Shown piece by piece: positions 51,470 through 61,500 of a DNA stretch of 64,000 nt. Below the pieces are notes generated by a model, which was given only the letters and a program-made list of their open reading frames with translations, was not told the origin of the DNA and did no database searches. Both the position numbers and the translations under genes were made by a program. Location: contig VYDI01000034.1 of the NCBI GenBank assembly GCA_009843505.1, forward strand, positions 620,001-684,000, given 5' to 3'. Each line of letters begins with the position of its first letter. The stretch's first letter is position 1. This stretch comes from Holophagales bacterium. GTDB taxonomy: Bacteria; Acidobacteriota; Thermoanaerobaculia; Multivoradales; Multivoraceae.

Positions 51470-54400
51470 ATGTGCCAGTTCGCAGGAGAATCGCATTTCG
51501 GCTTGCTCGGAGCACTGCTGTGTCTCGGCCTCACCACGGTCACCGTCGGCCCAGCTCCCGCGCAGCCAGCCGACTGGCCAAACACCGTGACGGGCACCCT
51601 CGTCGACGAGCGCGGCGCTCCGCTCGCCGATGTCGAAATCGTCCTCCGGCCCTACCCGAGCGACTACGAAATCGGTCTCCATTTGCTGGATGCAACCGGT
51701 GCACTGCCGGAGGCCGTCGACCGTACGATCTCCGGATCGGACGGGTCGTACTCGCTGTCGGCGCCATGGGCCGGGCCGTACCGGATCGAGGTCTGGCCCC
51801 CGGTGCCGGCAAACCGACCGGCCGAGACCGCACCCCTTGTACACGCCGCACTGACGCCACTCAAGGGGTTCCAGGTCGCCGAACGGATCGAAGTGCCGGG
51901 CCGCCACCGCGTCGCGGTCCGCGTGCTGGATGCGGACGACCAACCCGTCGAAGGCGCCCTGGTCATCGCGGATCCCCACCCCTGGAGATCACCTGGCTAC
52001 ACCGGCGCAAACCGCCAGAGGCGCCACGAGGCGCGCGACGGGAGACGCTCACGACTGCAGGCTCAGCAGATCTACCCCACCAATCATCGTCGCACATCCC
52101 GTACCGACGCGGATGGGATCGCCCGGCTCCTCATGCCGACAGAGGAAGCCTACGTCGCCGTCCATGCGAATGACTTCGGCCTGGGAGAAGCCTGGACGCA
52201 ATCGGGCCGTGCCGTGTTCCACCTGGAGCGCTCCGCCGGAATCCGACTTCGCGTCCGCGGCCCCGAAGGCCGATTGGAGCCGGGCGTTCTGATCCGCGGC
52301 GCCAGCCAGCAAGCACCGCTTGCCGTGACCGACGAGAACGGCGAGGCGGTGGTCGGCGGTGTCGACGGTTCCCAAGCGATCTGGCGCCTCGAACGCCTGG
52401 ACCAGGCTTTCGCCGAGGTTCCGGTGCCCACCTCCGCCGCGGCCACCCGGGAGGAAGCGGTCGAGGTTCGCCTCGAAGCCCCGCTCCGGATCCCCGGTCG
52501 AGTGGTAGATACCGCCTCGGGCCTCCCGATCCAGGGCGCCTCGGTTTGGGTCCAGGGTTCCCCGGGGATCGGCGACTCCAGCGGACCGACCGGCACCTTC
52601 GAACTGGGCACGCGGCCTGCAGGGCACCGGATACGGCTGCTCGTAGCAGCCTCGCACTATCGATCCGCAAGGACCGACGCCGCCGTTTCCGACGCGGTGC
52701 GTCTCGAGGAAGTGAGGATCGGGCTGGAACCTTCGGTTCCGATTCATGGCCTGGTCACGGACAGTTCAGCCGCACCCGTAGCGGGAGCGAAGATCTGGGC
52801 TACGCCGCGCGCCGGCGCCGTGATCCCCGGCTACCCGGTTGACCCGTCACCTACCACCTCCGCCCCGGACGGCACCTTCCGCGTGGAGGAGACCGCCTAC
52901 GGCTACACCTACCGTCTGACTGCCCACGCACCGGGCTACGCCCACACTCTGGTCGATCTTCCCCCCTTCGAATCGGGCCGGGCCATCGAGCCGGTCCAAC
53001 TCGTGCTGCAGAGGGGCCGTCGGGTCGTCGGCACGGTCGTCGACGACCAGGGAGACCTCGTGGCCGCTGCCCATGTCGCCTTGTTCTGGCCATTGGACAA
53101 GGCCGAGTTCCGGTCGAGCTTCGACGCGCCGGCCGCGGCCACGACGACCGACGGGACCGGCGCCTTCGCATTTCCCGCCGCGGCCCCGGGTACGTACGAG
53201 ATACGGATCACCCACCCCGAGTACGCGGAGCGCTCGCCCTCGGACATCGACGTCCAGGCAGGCGACTCGGACCTCGACCTCGGCGGCTTCACCCTGCCGG
53301 CCGGCCGGAGAATCCACGGCATCGTCACCGGTTCCGACGGACAACCCGTCGCGGGTGCCGCAATCCGGGCGCGTGGTCGCTACCAGACCAGCCGATCCGC
53401 GGAGAGGGAGGCGACAGCGGACGCCGACGGCCGTTTCCGGCTGGTCGGCCTCTCCTCCGACTTCGTCGACCTCGCCGTGCGGGCGACCGGCTACTCGTTC
53501 CTGGTCCGGCCGGGCGTCCGCACCAACAGCGAAGCTCCGGTCCGGATCGAACTCGTCCCCGGGGCCTCGCTCCACGGCCGCGTCATCGACAACGGCGGGA
53601 ATGCCGTTGTCGGGGGACTCGTCCGACTCGTGGTCGAGCGGGACTACCGAGTCGACGGCGACCCGCGCCTGTGGGAGCCGGGGGAAATGTTCCCCCGGGC
53701 CTCGACGGACGCAGAAGGTCGGTTCCGCTTCGACAACCTGGTACCGGGCACCTGGTCGGCCGAGGCGAGTCACCGTGAAGCAGCGGCAAAGGTCGAGGCA
53801 ATCGAGCTGGCTACGGGCGATCAGCACGAAATCGAACTGATCCTGGGCATACGCGACCGATTGACGGTCTTCGTCACGACGTTGCCCGGCGAACCCGTCG
53901 CCGACGCTGTGGTCCAGGTCCGACCTGAAGGCGAGGCCGACTTCCAGGGGTGGGGCCGCACCGACGGCAGCGGACGGACCCAGGTCGACATCTATCCCGG
54001 CACCGCCGACGTCAAGGTCGAACACGGGCAACTCCGGGACGCGTTACGTCCGGTGCAGCTCTCGTCTGGACCCAACGAACTGCACATCGCGCTTCATCCC
54101 GGCGCGGAGATCATCGGCTCGGTCCGGTCCGATGATGGCTCTTTCCTCGCTCTGGCAACCGTCGAGGCAACAACCGAGTTCTCGCCGGATACGGAGTTCC
54201 ACCGGGCGAACACGATTGCGGACGACAGCGGTGCGTTCCGTGTTACAGGCCTCGAACCCGGCCGTTACATCGTCACGGCACGGTCACCCGGTTACGCCGA
54301 CGGCGGACCCGCCCAACCGATCGAGATCGCCGACGCCAACGTCGACGGCATCGAAATCGTGCTGGAACCGGGAGCCTCGATCGAAGGCGTCGTCACCGGA

Positions 54401-55195
54401 CTGACGCCGTCCGATCTTGCGCAGGTGGACGTCAGGGCCTGGCAGGACACCCGCCTGCGCAAGGCGACGCCGGACGCCGCTGGGGACTTCGTCATCAAAG
54501 GCGTCGGTCCAGGAACGTGGAGGGTCACCGCGAGGAAGGGTGACATGTTGTCGGCCCGAAGCGTAGAGCGCTCGGCGACGATCGAGCGGGGGACGACCGA
54601 GGTTTTCGTCGAACTACCTTTTGAACGGGGCCTTCGCCTCGCCGGTCAGGTACTGGACAGCGGCGCGCCCGTCGCTGGCGCCCGGCTGGCGGCCTCTTCT
54701 CCCGGCGAACCGGGCGGTCAGTCCACGACGACCGACAATCAGGGGCGTTTCGTGCTGGAAGGTCTCAGTCCCGGTCTGAACCAGGTCGCTATCGGCGCGG
54801 CGGACTTCAGTGAAATGGAACTTCGATCGATCGAACTGCAGGCGGACCTGGAGGGTGTCCGTATCGAACTCGGGCCGGCTCTGGCCACTCTCTCCGGGAT
54901 CGTCATCGACGACGAGACCGGCCGGCCGCTCGACTTTGCGCAGCTCGTGGCCGCCGAGGCGGCCACGATCAGCGTGCTCGCCAGCGGTACGGACCCCGAG
55001 TCCCCGGTCGGCGACGCCTCCTACTCATTCGCCGGCGATGGGGGCAGGTTCGAACTCGAACTACGCGCGAACGCCGAGCGGTTGCTGGTGACGCGGGAGG
55101 GCTACGAGAACACCCAGATTCCATTGAACGCCGGTGCCGGTCAGCGACAGGAAGGACTAGTGATCCGGTTGCGGCCGGCAGCTCCGAACCAGTAG
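51470..55195 (+). CDS. Very large secreted carboxypeptidase-regulatory-like repeat protein, copy 2
   Basis: A 1241-residue tandem paralogue of the preceding gene with the same order of about 13 repeats. Matching blocks run end to end: AQPADWPNTVTGTLVDERGAPL at the N terminus against AQPADSHNTITGAVVDDSG, ALPEAVDR, VRVLDADDQPVEGALV, LRVRGPEGRLEPGVLI, ELPFERGLRLAGQVL and EGLVIRLRPA at the C terminus. The signal peptide is in the first 32 residues. It has its own leaderless-type promoter, so it may be expressed separately from copy 1. The two copies have diverged clearly, so the duplication is old or under diversifying selection. No anchor is seen. Confidence 0.85.
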   Translation: MCQFAGESHFGLLGALLCLGLTTVTVGPAPAQPADWPNTVTGTLVDERGAPLADVEIVLRPYPSDYEIGLHLLDATGALPEAVDRTISGSDGSYSLSAPWAGPYRIEVWPPVPANRPAETAPLVHAALTPLKGFQVAERIEVPGRHRVAVRVLDADDQPVEGALVIADPHPWRSPGYTGANRQRRHEARDGRRSRLQAQQIYPTNHRRTSRTDADGIARLLMPTEEAYVAVHANDFGLGEAWTQSGRAVFHLERSAGIRLRVRGPEGRLEPGVLIRGASQQAPLAVTDENGEAVVGGVDGSQAIWRLERLDQAFAEVPVPTSAAATREEAVEVRLEAPLRIPGRVVDTASGLPIQGASVWVQGSPGIGDSSGPTGTFELGTRPAGHRIRLLVAASHYRSARTDAAVSDAVRLEEVRIGLEPSVPIHGLVTDSSAAPVAGAKIWATPRAGAVIPGYPVDPSPTTSAPDGTFRVEETAYGYTYRLTAHAPGYAHTLVDLPPFESGRAIEPVQLVLQRGRRVVGTVVDDQGDLVAAAHVALFWPLDKAEFRSSFDAPAAATTTDGTGAFAFPAAAPGTYEIRITHPEYAERSPSDIDVQAGDSDLDLGGFTLPAGRRIHGIVTGSDGQPVAGAAIRARGRYQTSRSAEREATADADGRFRLVGLSSDFVDLAVRATGYSFLVRPGVRTNSEAPVRIELVPGASLHGRVIDNGGNAVVGGLVRLVVERDYRVDGDPRLWEPGEMFPRASTDAEGRFRFDNLVPGTWSAEASHREAAAKVEAIELATGDQHEIELILGIRDRLTVFVTTLPGEPVADAVVQVRPEGEADFQGWGRTDGSGRTQVDIYPGTADVKVEHGQLRDALRPVQLSSGPNELHIALHPGAEIIGSVRSDDGSFLALATVEATTEFSPDTEFHRANTIADDSGAFRVTGLEPGRYIVTARSPGYADGGPAQPIEIADANVDGIEIVLEPGASIEGVVTGLTPSDLAQVDVRAWQDTRLRKATPDAAGDFVIKGVGPGTWRVTARKGDMLSARSVERSATIERGTTEVFVELPFERGLRLAGQVLDSGAPVAGARLAASSPGEPGGQSTTTDNQGRFVLEGLSPGLNQVAIGAADFSEMELRSIELQADLEGVRIELGPALATLSGIVIDDETGRPLDFAQLVAAEAATISVLASGTDPESPVGDASYSFAGDGGRFELELRANAERLLVTREGYENTQIPLNAGAGQRQEGLVIRLRPAAPNQ

Positions 55196-55205
55196 CGGTT
55201 GGTCC

Positions 55206-56618
55206 TCACCGACGCTCGTATGTGTACAACCTCCTGCCGCTGGCGGAAACCGTCTCCTCCTTGCTGATCGCCGCATACGGCTCCAGCGCCGCCTCCCACG
55301 CCTCCGGCGTGTAGTCCGCGAAACGATCACCTCGCAACGTGAGCAGGTCGTCGACCCGCGGGTCCCCCTGGGGCACGAACTCGACCAGGCCGCGCGGCGC
55401 CAGGGAGACGAGCCAGGCAGCGATCCGCGACAACGGCACGTTGCGGCCGATGGCAAGGTGGTGGAGGACGGCGAGCGCCACCACGGCGCCCGCGCTTCGC
55501 GAGCGGCGCGCCAGCGAGCGCCTTTCCGTCTGCGACCAGCCCTGGTCAGGCGACGGGTTGGCCAGATCCTGGTAGAGGGGCAGGAAGCGCAGGCGATCCG
55601 AGCGCGCTCGGTCGCAGGCGGTCTCCAGCGCGCCAAAGTCGGAATCGAAGCCGATCACGTCGCGGACGCCCTCCTGGAGAGCAATCGCCGAGAACTCGCC
55701 CGTGTTGCAACCGAGATCAAACAGCTGCTCGGGCGGCGCCTCGGCGACGAAGGAACGCACGGATTCGGCCTTGCGCGAGGCTTCGCCCGTGTCGTAGCTC
55801 GTCAGCAGTGAGTAGTCGCTCCAGGTCGTATCCGTGCCCCTCGGCTCGAGGCTCTCGATCCAGCGGCGAAGCTGGGTCAGAAGGCCGCGGTAGGCGCTGC
55901 GCGGCAGCGGACGTTTCCGCGTTCGCTGCGCCGCATCGCTGCGCGACCCGGCACGCCGCTCAAAGCGAAGCGGCAGCAGGACATGGGCCTGCATCCGCGG
56001 CGACCAGCGTCTTCGGCGCGGCAGCAGGGCCGCCACTTCGCGAGCCGGGATCCCCTCCTGCATCCCGCGATACCAGGCGTTGTGGGGAACGCCGAACTCC
56101 GCCGCCAGCAACAGGGGGTTCAGGAACTGTTCGCAGAACTGCGAGTGGCCCTCCCAGTACTCGCCTTCGCGATAGCGCCGCAGCGACAGCCAGTCGATGA
56201 ACACCGGCTTCGCGCCTTTGAACTGAACGTTGTACGCGCTGGCATCCGAGAGCGAGATGTCCCTGTCGAGGAGCCGGATCTGTAGTTCCAAGTGATGAAG
56301 CGCCGCCGCCTTCAGGAGCGAGAAAGGCCATTCGTACGGGTAGGAGATGAACGGTACGCGGGGGTGCTCCAGGACCAGCCCACCGGGCGGGGGCAGTACA
56401 CCGACGTCGACCGGGTCCACTTCCTCCGCCGCCACGAGTCCCCCCTCGACGACCAGGGCGTCGACGAGGCCGCACTTCCGTACGAAGCGGTACTCCTCGA
56501 CGGCTGCCGGTGCGACACTTCGGAAGATGCGGCCGTCCCGGCCCTCGATCACCTGCCCCGCCGGATCGCGGAAGGACGAAGGCTCGGCCTGGGACTCGCG
56601 CACGGCCCCCGTTCGCAC
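55206..56618 (-). CDS. Class I SAM-dependent methyltransferase with N-terminal extension
   Basis: A 470-residue protein. Residues about 1-270 form a region with FISYPYEWPFSLLKAAALHHLEL and FKGAKPVFIDWLSLRRYREG, which I do not assign. Residues about 290-470 contain a Rossmann methyltransferase: motif I LFDLGCNTGEFSAIAL, an acidic residue in VIGFDSDFGALE, and VALAVLHHLAIGRNVPL as motif IV. Proteins of this layout usually methylate a surface glycan or similar small molecule, but no target can be read here. GTG start overlaps the stop of the small membrane protein gene by 1 bp, so the two form a unit. Confidence 0.8.
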   Translation of the reverse strand: MRTGAVRESQAEPSSFRDPAGQVIEGRDGRIFRSVAPAAVEEYRFVRKCGLVDALVVEGGLVAAEEVDPVDVGVLPPPGGLVLEHPRVPFISYPYEWPFSLLKAAALHHLELQIRLLDRDISLSDASAYNVQFKGAKPVFIDWLSLRRYREGEYWEGHSQFCEQFLNPLLLAAEFGVPHNAWYRGMQEGIPAREVAALLPRRRRWSPRMQAHVLLPLRFERRAGSRSDAAQRTRKRPLPRSAYRGLLTQLRRWIESLEPRGTDTTWSDYSLLTSYDTGEASRKAESVRSFVAEAPPEQLFDLGCNTGEFSAIALQEGVRDVIGFDSDFGALETACDRARSDRLRFLPLYQDLANPSPDQGWSQTERRSLARRSRSAGAVVALAVLHHLAIGRNVPLSRIAAWLVSLAPRGLVEFVPQGDPRVDDLLTLRGDRFADYTPEAWEAALEPYAAISKEETVSASGRRLYTYERR

Positions 56619-56827
56619 TACTCGGACTCGTCGGTGCCGCCGAAGCCGAAGAAAGCCAGAATGCGCCGCCAGTAGTACTTGAAGGCGAGCGCAGCGGCCG
56701 CCACGCCGCCTATCACAGCCTGCAGGATCATGCTGCCCGACGCGGGATCAAGGTACGCGTGGGCAGCTTGCGGCATGATCGCTACGACGATCAGAGCAAC
56801 CAGCAGACTCGTTCGATGCCGCGCCAT
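56618..56827 (-). CDS. Small membrane protein with YLDPASGS motif
   Basis: A 69-residue protein. A first hydrophobic segment (LLVALIVVAIMPQAAHA) looks like a signal peptide or anchor. It is followed by the motif AYLDPASGSMILQ, a second hydrophobic segment (AVIGGVAAAALAFKY), and a basic/aromatic end YYWRRILAFFGFGG. I recall small proteins of this form next to surface-glycan methyltransferase or phosphodiesterase genes, which fits the overlap with the methyltransferase gene, but no function is established to my knowledge. I chose ATG 56827 because a GGGAG site lies upstream and the signal segment starts at once. An extension to 56905 begins at TTG and adds an Arg-rich leader. Confidence 0.7.
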   Translation of the reverse strand: MARHRTSLLVALIVVAIMPQAAHAYLDPASGSMILQAVIGGVAAAALAFKYYWRRILAFFGFGGTDESE

Positions 56828-56933
56828 TCCTCTCACTCCCGGGGGCGCTGCCAGCACCCGCGTGAACCGTTCGTGAAGACGAACAGATCGCGGGCTTTTC
56901 GTCAAGCGATCGGGACCGTTCCCAGGGCTCGCC

Positions 56934-56939
56934 TAGGAT
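56934..56939 (+). promoter_or_regulatory. Putative -10 (TAGGAT) of the SDR/enoyl-CoA hydratase unit
   Basis: TAGGAT lies 57 nt upstream of GTG 56997. AAGGGAG (56983-56989) is the ribosome-binding site 7 nt from the GTG. Confidence 0.35.
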
Positions 56940-56996
56940 TACCGCCCGCTCAGCGGACAACAGACAGAACAGCCCAACGCAGAAGGGAGCAACAAA

Positions 56997-57833
56997 GTGG
57001 ACATCGCGAACAGGATCATGGTCGTCACCGGAGGAGCCTCCGGGATCGGCAAGGCGCTGGCCGAGGCGTTCCACCGCGAGGGCGCGCGGCACGTCGTCGT
57101 CGCCGACCGAGACGAGGCCGGAGCCAAGGAGGTGGGCGACGCGATCGGCGGCACGGGCATCGGACTGGACGTGGCGGACGAGGGCGCGGTGCGCGATCTG
57201 GTCGCGGCGACGCAGGCGAATATCGGCCCGATCGACCTCTTCATGTCGAACGCCGGCTTCGTCACGATGGGCGGGCTCGAAGTCCCCAACAAGGAGATCA
57301 ACGACCAGTGGGAGGTCCACGTGATGTCCCACGTCTACGCCGCGCGGGCCGTCCTGCCCTCGATGATCGAGCGCGGTGAGGGGTACATCATGAGTACGGC
57401 CTCGGCGGCCGGCCTGCTGACCCAGATCGGCTCGCTCGCCTACTCACTGACCAAGCACGCCGCGGTGGCGCTCGCGGAGTGGATCGCGATCACTCATGGC
57501 CACCACGGCATCCGGGTCTCGGTGCACTGCCCGCAGGCGGTAAAGACGAACATCGGCGCCAACAGCCCCGACCGAAACCGCCGGCGGGGCCTGTCCGTCG
57601 GCGTGGCTTCGGGCGACGGCGTCCTCACGGCCGAACAGGCCGCCGACGCCTGCATCGAGGCGGTCCGCCAGGAGCGCTTCTGGGTGCTCCCCCACCCCGA
57701 AGTCGCGGAGTACGTCCGGCGCAAGGCGACCGACGTTGACCGCTGGCTGCACGGCATGAGGCGCTTCCAGGGGCGGCTCTACGAAGGCCGGCCACTCCCG
57801 GGCGACTGGTTCGTCGACGCCCAGGGCGACTGA
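56997..57833 (+). CDS. Short-chain dehydrogenase/reductase
   Basis: A 278-residue classical SDR: cofactor motif VTGGASGIGKALAEAF, an acidic end to the second strand (VVADRDE) that favours NAD(H), SNAGFVTMGG as the NAG motif, STASAAGLLTQIG with the catalytic Ser, and YSLTKHA with the Tyr/Lys pair. An insertion carrying SPDRNRRRG and a VRRKATDVDRWLHGMRRFQ C-terminal tail are longer than in FabG. GTG start with an AAGGGAG site. The enoyl-CoA hydratase gene starts 1 bp after the stop, so a shared beta-oxidation-like pathway is likely. The substrate is unknown. Confidence 0.9.
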   Translation: MDIANRIMVVTGGASGIGKALAEAFHREGARHVVVADRDEAGAKEVGDAIGGTGIGLDVADEGAVRDLVAATQANIGPIDLFMSNAGFVTMGGLEVPNKEINDQWEVHVMSHVYAARAVLPSMIERGEGYIMSTASAAGLLTQIGSLAYSLTKHAAVALAEWIAITHGHHGIRVSVHCPQAVKTNIGANSPDRNRRRGLSVGVASGDGVLTAEQAADACIEAVRQERFWVLPHPEVAEYVRRKATDVDRWLHGMRRFQGRLYEGRPLPGDWFVDAQGD

Positions 57834-57834
57834 C

Positions 57835-58539
57835 GTGACCGCAACCGACGATCCGGTCTTCTCGACGCGCGAGGAGGGCGTCGCCGAGATCGTCCTGAAC
57901 CGACCCGCCCGCAGGAACGCGGTGACTGGCCCGCTGGCGCGACGCCTGCACGAGGAGATCGTCGCGGCGACCGAAAACGACGAGGTCGCCGTGCTGCTGA
58001 TCCGCGGCGCCGGGGGCGCGTTCTGCTCCGGCCTCGACCTGGGCGAGTTCCGGGCCGATCCCCCGCCGGATTGGATGCCCGCCTTCAGCGGCCTCTGGCT
58101 CGACGTCCACGCGGCTCTCTACGACTGCCCGAAGCCGATCGTCGTGGCCCTGGAGCGATTCGCCATCAACGCCGGCTCGGCGCTGGCGCTGGCGGCCGAC
58201 CTCGTGATCGCCGGCGAACAGGCCTTCCTGCACGTCGGCGAGATCCAGATGGGCATGGCGGCGCCGATGAACATGGCCTGGTTGAGGCTGCGCCACCCGG
58301 AGAGCGTGGCGGCCCGGCTGGCGATCGTCGGCCGTCGCTACACGGGTCTGGAGCTGGAGAGCATGAGCGTCGCAGCCGAGGTCGTTGCCGACGACGCCGT
58401 GCTCGACCGCGCCCGGGAACTTTCCGCGACGATCGCCGGTTATCCCCCGCGGGGCGTCCGGGCGATCAAGCGAACGATCCTCGGCGGGCGGCCCGCAGCC
58501 TCCGGTCGCGACTGGTTCGTCCAGTTCCGCGCCGGCTGA
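57835..58539 (+). CDS. Enoyl-CoA hydratase/isomerase family protein
   Basis: A 234-residue crotonase-fold protein. It has LNRPARRNAVTGPLARRL at the N terminus, the first oxyanion-hole segment IRGAGGAFCSGLDLGEF, and the second oxyanion/active-site segment ERFAINAGSALALAADLVIAGEQAFL, with a Glu in VGEIQMGMAAP. It is slightly shorter than the usual 255-260 residues, mainly at the C terminus. It probably hydrates or isomerises an enoyl-CoA in fatty or aromatic acid breakdown. GTG start 1 bp after the SDR gene; the next gene has its own promoter-like element. Confidence 0.9.
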   Translation: MTATDDPVFSTREEGVAEIVLNRPARRNAVTGPLARRLHEEIVAATENDEVAVLLIRGAGGAFCSGLDLGEFRADPPPDWMPAFSGLWLDVHAALYDCPKPIVVALERFAINAGSALALAADLVIAGEQAFLHVGEIQMGMAAPMNMAWLRLRHPESVAARLAIVGRRYTGLELESMSVAAEVVADDAVLDRARELSATIAGYPPRGVRAIKRTILGGRPAASGRDWFVQFRAG

Positions 58540-58581
58540 CGACTCGACAGGGACAGGCCGCATGCCGGCCGACGCCCGCGA

Positions 58582-58587
58582 TAGGCT
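58582..58587 (+). promoter_or_regulatory. Putative -10 (TAGGCT), leaderless arrangement
   Basis: TAGGCT ends 8 nt before ATG 58596 of the indolepyruvate oxidoreductase gene. An AAGGGG sequence lies between but is too close to the ATG to be a normal ribosome-binding site. Confidence 0.4.
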
Positions 58588-58595
58588 AAGGGGTA

Positions 58596-61500
58596 ATGAC
58601 GGCCTTCTCATTAGACGACAAATACACGCTCACTGAAGGCCGCGTCGCAATCACCGGTGTCCAGGCTCTCGTCCGGCTACCGATGGACCAGCATCGCCGC
58701 GACCGGGAAGCCGGCCTGCGGGTTGGCGCCTTCATCAGCGGCTATCCCGGATCGCCGCTGGGCGAGTACGACAAGCAGCTTCAGCGAGCGAACAGGCTGT
58801 TGGCGGATCACGACGTGGTCTGCCGACCGGCGATCAACGAGGAGACGGCGGCGACCGCGATCTACGGCGCCCAGCTCCTGGAACGTTTTCCCCACGAACG
58901 CTTCGACGGCGTAGTCGGCATCTGGTACGGCAAGACGCCCGGCGTCGACCGCACCGGCGACGCCTTCCGCCACGGCAATTTCATCGGCACAGGCAAGCAC
59001 GGCGGCGTCCTCGTCCTGGCCGGCGACGACACCGCCTGCAAGAGCTCGACGATCCCAGGCGACAGCACGATCAGCCTCTTCGACCTCTCAATCCCGGTGC
59101 TGTATCCGGGCGACCCGGCTGAGGTGCTGGAGTTCGGGCTGCACGGGATCGCGCTGTCCCGGTACGCGGGTCTGTGGACCGGGCTCAAGATCGTGACCAA
59201 CGTCGCCGACGGCGGCGCGGTCGTCGACCTGCCGCGGACGGCACCGCCCGTCCTGCCCGATCTGGAGATAGGCGGCCGCCAGTTCGAGAAGCAACTCGAC
59301 ATGCGGCTGCTGCCCCCCTACTCGATCGAGCTCGAGCGGCAGATCTTCTCCGAGCGCACCGCGGCCGCGCTGGCCTACATCCATGCCAACGGCCTCGACA
59401 GCATCCGCTGCGCCAGCCCCGGCGACAGGATCGGCCTGGTCGCGGCCGGCAAGCCCTACCGCGACCTGCGTCTCGCGCTCGAATTGCTCGGGCTGGACGA
59501 AGCCGCGCTCGACCGCCACGGCATCCGGGTGCTCAAGCTCGGCTGCATCGCGCCGATCGAGCCTCGGCGCCTGCGCGAGTTCGCCCAGGGTCTCGAGGAG
59601 ATCGTGGTCGTCGAGGACAAGCGCGGTTTCGTCGAGACCCAGATCCGACAGGTTCTCTACAACCTGCCCGACCGGCCCCTGGTCGGCGGCAAGGAGACGC
59701 CCGCCGGCGAGACGCTGTTCCCGATGCACGGGGAACTCGAAGGCCATGACATGGCGCGGATCCTCGGCGCGTACCTGGCGCACCGGCTGCCGGACGCCGT
59801 GCCGGCCGAGAAGCTGGCCCACCTGCGGGCCGGCGCCGAGTCCGCCGAGCTGGCCACGAAGCTGCCGGCCGCGCTACCGAGGATGCCCTACTTCTGCAGC
59901 GGCTGTCCCCACAACACGTCGACCCAGCTTCCCGAAGGGTCGGACGTCGCCGGCGGCGGCATCGGCTGCCACGCGATGGCGATGTGGATGGACCGGGGCG
60001 TCAGTTGGCTGCCGCAGATGGGCGGCGAGGGCGCCTGCTGGATCGGTCTCGCGCCGTTCACCGAGCAGGAGCACGTCTTCCAGAACGTCGGCGACGGCAC
60101 CTACGCCCACTCCGCCAGCAAGGCGATCGAGGCCTGCATCGCCGCCGACCTCCACATGACCTTCCGGATCCTCTACAACTCCGCCGTCGCCATGACGGGC
60201 GGTCAGGACGCGGTGGGGCTGCTCAGCTCGATGGGTGTGGCGAAGCAGCTTCAGCTCCAGGGAATGAAGCGGGTCGTCCTGGTCACCGAGGATCTCGAGC
60301 GTTTCCCCCATCGCGACGACAACGGCGTCGAGATCCGGCACCGCCGCGACTACGACCAGGTCCTCAAGGAGCTGCGGGCGATCAAGGGCCCGACGGCGGT
60401 CGTCTACGACCAGCAGTGCGCGGCCGAGAAGCGGCGCGAGCGCAAGCGCGGAATCCAGGAGACGCCGAAGCAGCGGGTCTACATCAACCCCGCCGTGTGC
60501 GAGGGCTGCGGCGACTGCGCGGCCAAGTCGAACTGCCTGTCCGTGGCGCCGCTCGAAACCGAGTACGGCCGCAAGACCCAGATCCACCAGTCGTCCTGCA
60601 ACCTGGACTACTCCTGCATCGATGGCGACTGTCCCGCCTTCATGACCGTCGAGCTGGGAGACGGAACGAAGCCGGTTCGCCGCGCCGCCGCGGCGCCGCT
60701 CGCCGGGGACGAGACGCCGGAACCGGTCCGTCAACTGCCGGACGACGCCACCTTCCGGGCGTTGCTCGTGGGCATCGGCGGCACCGGCGTGGTGACCGTC
60801 GACGCGATTCTCGTCACCGCGGCCCTGATGGAGGGCCGGTACGCGGTCCACCTCGACCAGACTGGACTTGCGCAGAAAGGCGGCGCGGTCGTGTCGAACC
60901 TGCTGCTCAGCCGCGGACCGATCCCCCGGGCCAACAAGCTCGGCAACGGCGAGGCCGACCTGGCACTCTCCTTCGACCTGCTGGCCACGATCGCACCCGA
61001 CAACCTGAAGCGGTTCTCGCAGGAGACCACGGCCGTGGTCGGCAACACCGCCGGCATCAGCCCGGCGGCGGTGATCACGGACAGCGCCGCGCGGATGCCC
61101 CCTCTCGACGAGCTGCGCAAGCGGCTCGCCCTGTTCACGGACAGCGACCGCAGCTACTTCGTGGATGCTGAGGCCGCCACCGAGCGCCTGCTCGGCAACA
61201 GCGTCACCGGCAACATCTTCCTGGTCGGCGCGGCCTACCAGCAGGGCCTGCTGCCGCTCCAGGCGCGCTTCATCGAGCAGGCGCTGGTGGCGAACGGCGT
61301 CGCCGTCGAAGACAACATCCAGGCCTTCCGCTACGGCCGCCTGTCCGTCGCCGATCCGGAGCGGTTCCGGCGCGCCGCCGGGCTTGCCGAACCCGAGGCG
61401 CCGACCGCGGCCGCGGCGGTGGACGCCGCCCGCGAGCGGCTCGAACGCTGGGCGCCGAAGCTAGCGCCGGAACTCGACCGGCTCCTCGCCGGCGCGCCGC

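Noticed and set aside
47589..55195. Recombination- or CRISPR-like DNA repeats
   Set aside because: The similarity is between protein repeats and two paralogous genes; there are no short identical DNA repeats with regular spacers.
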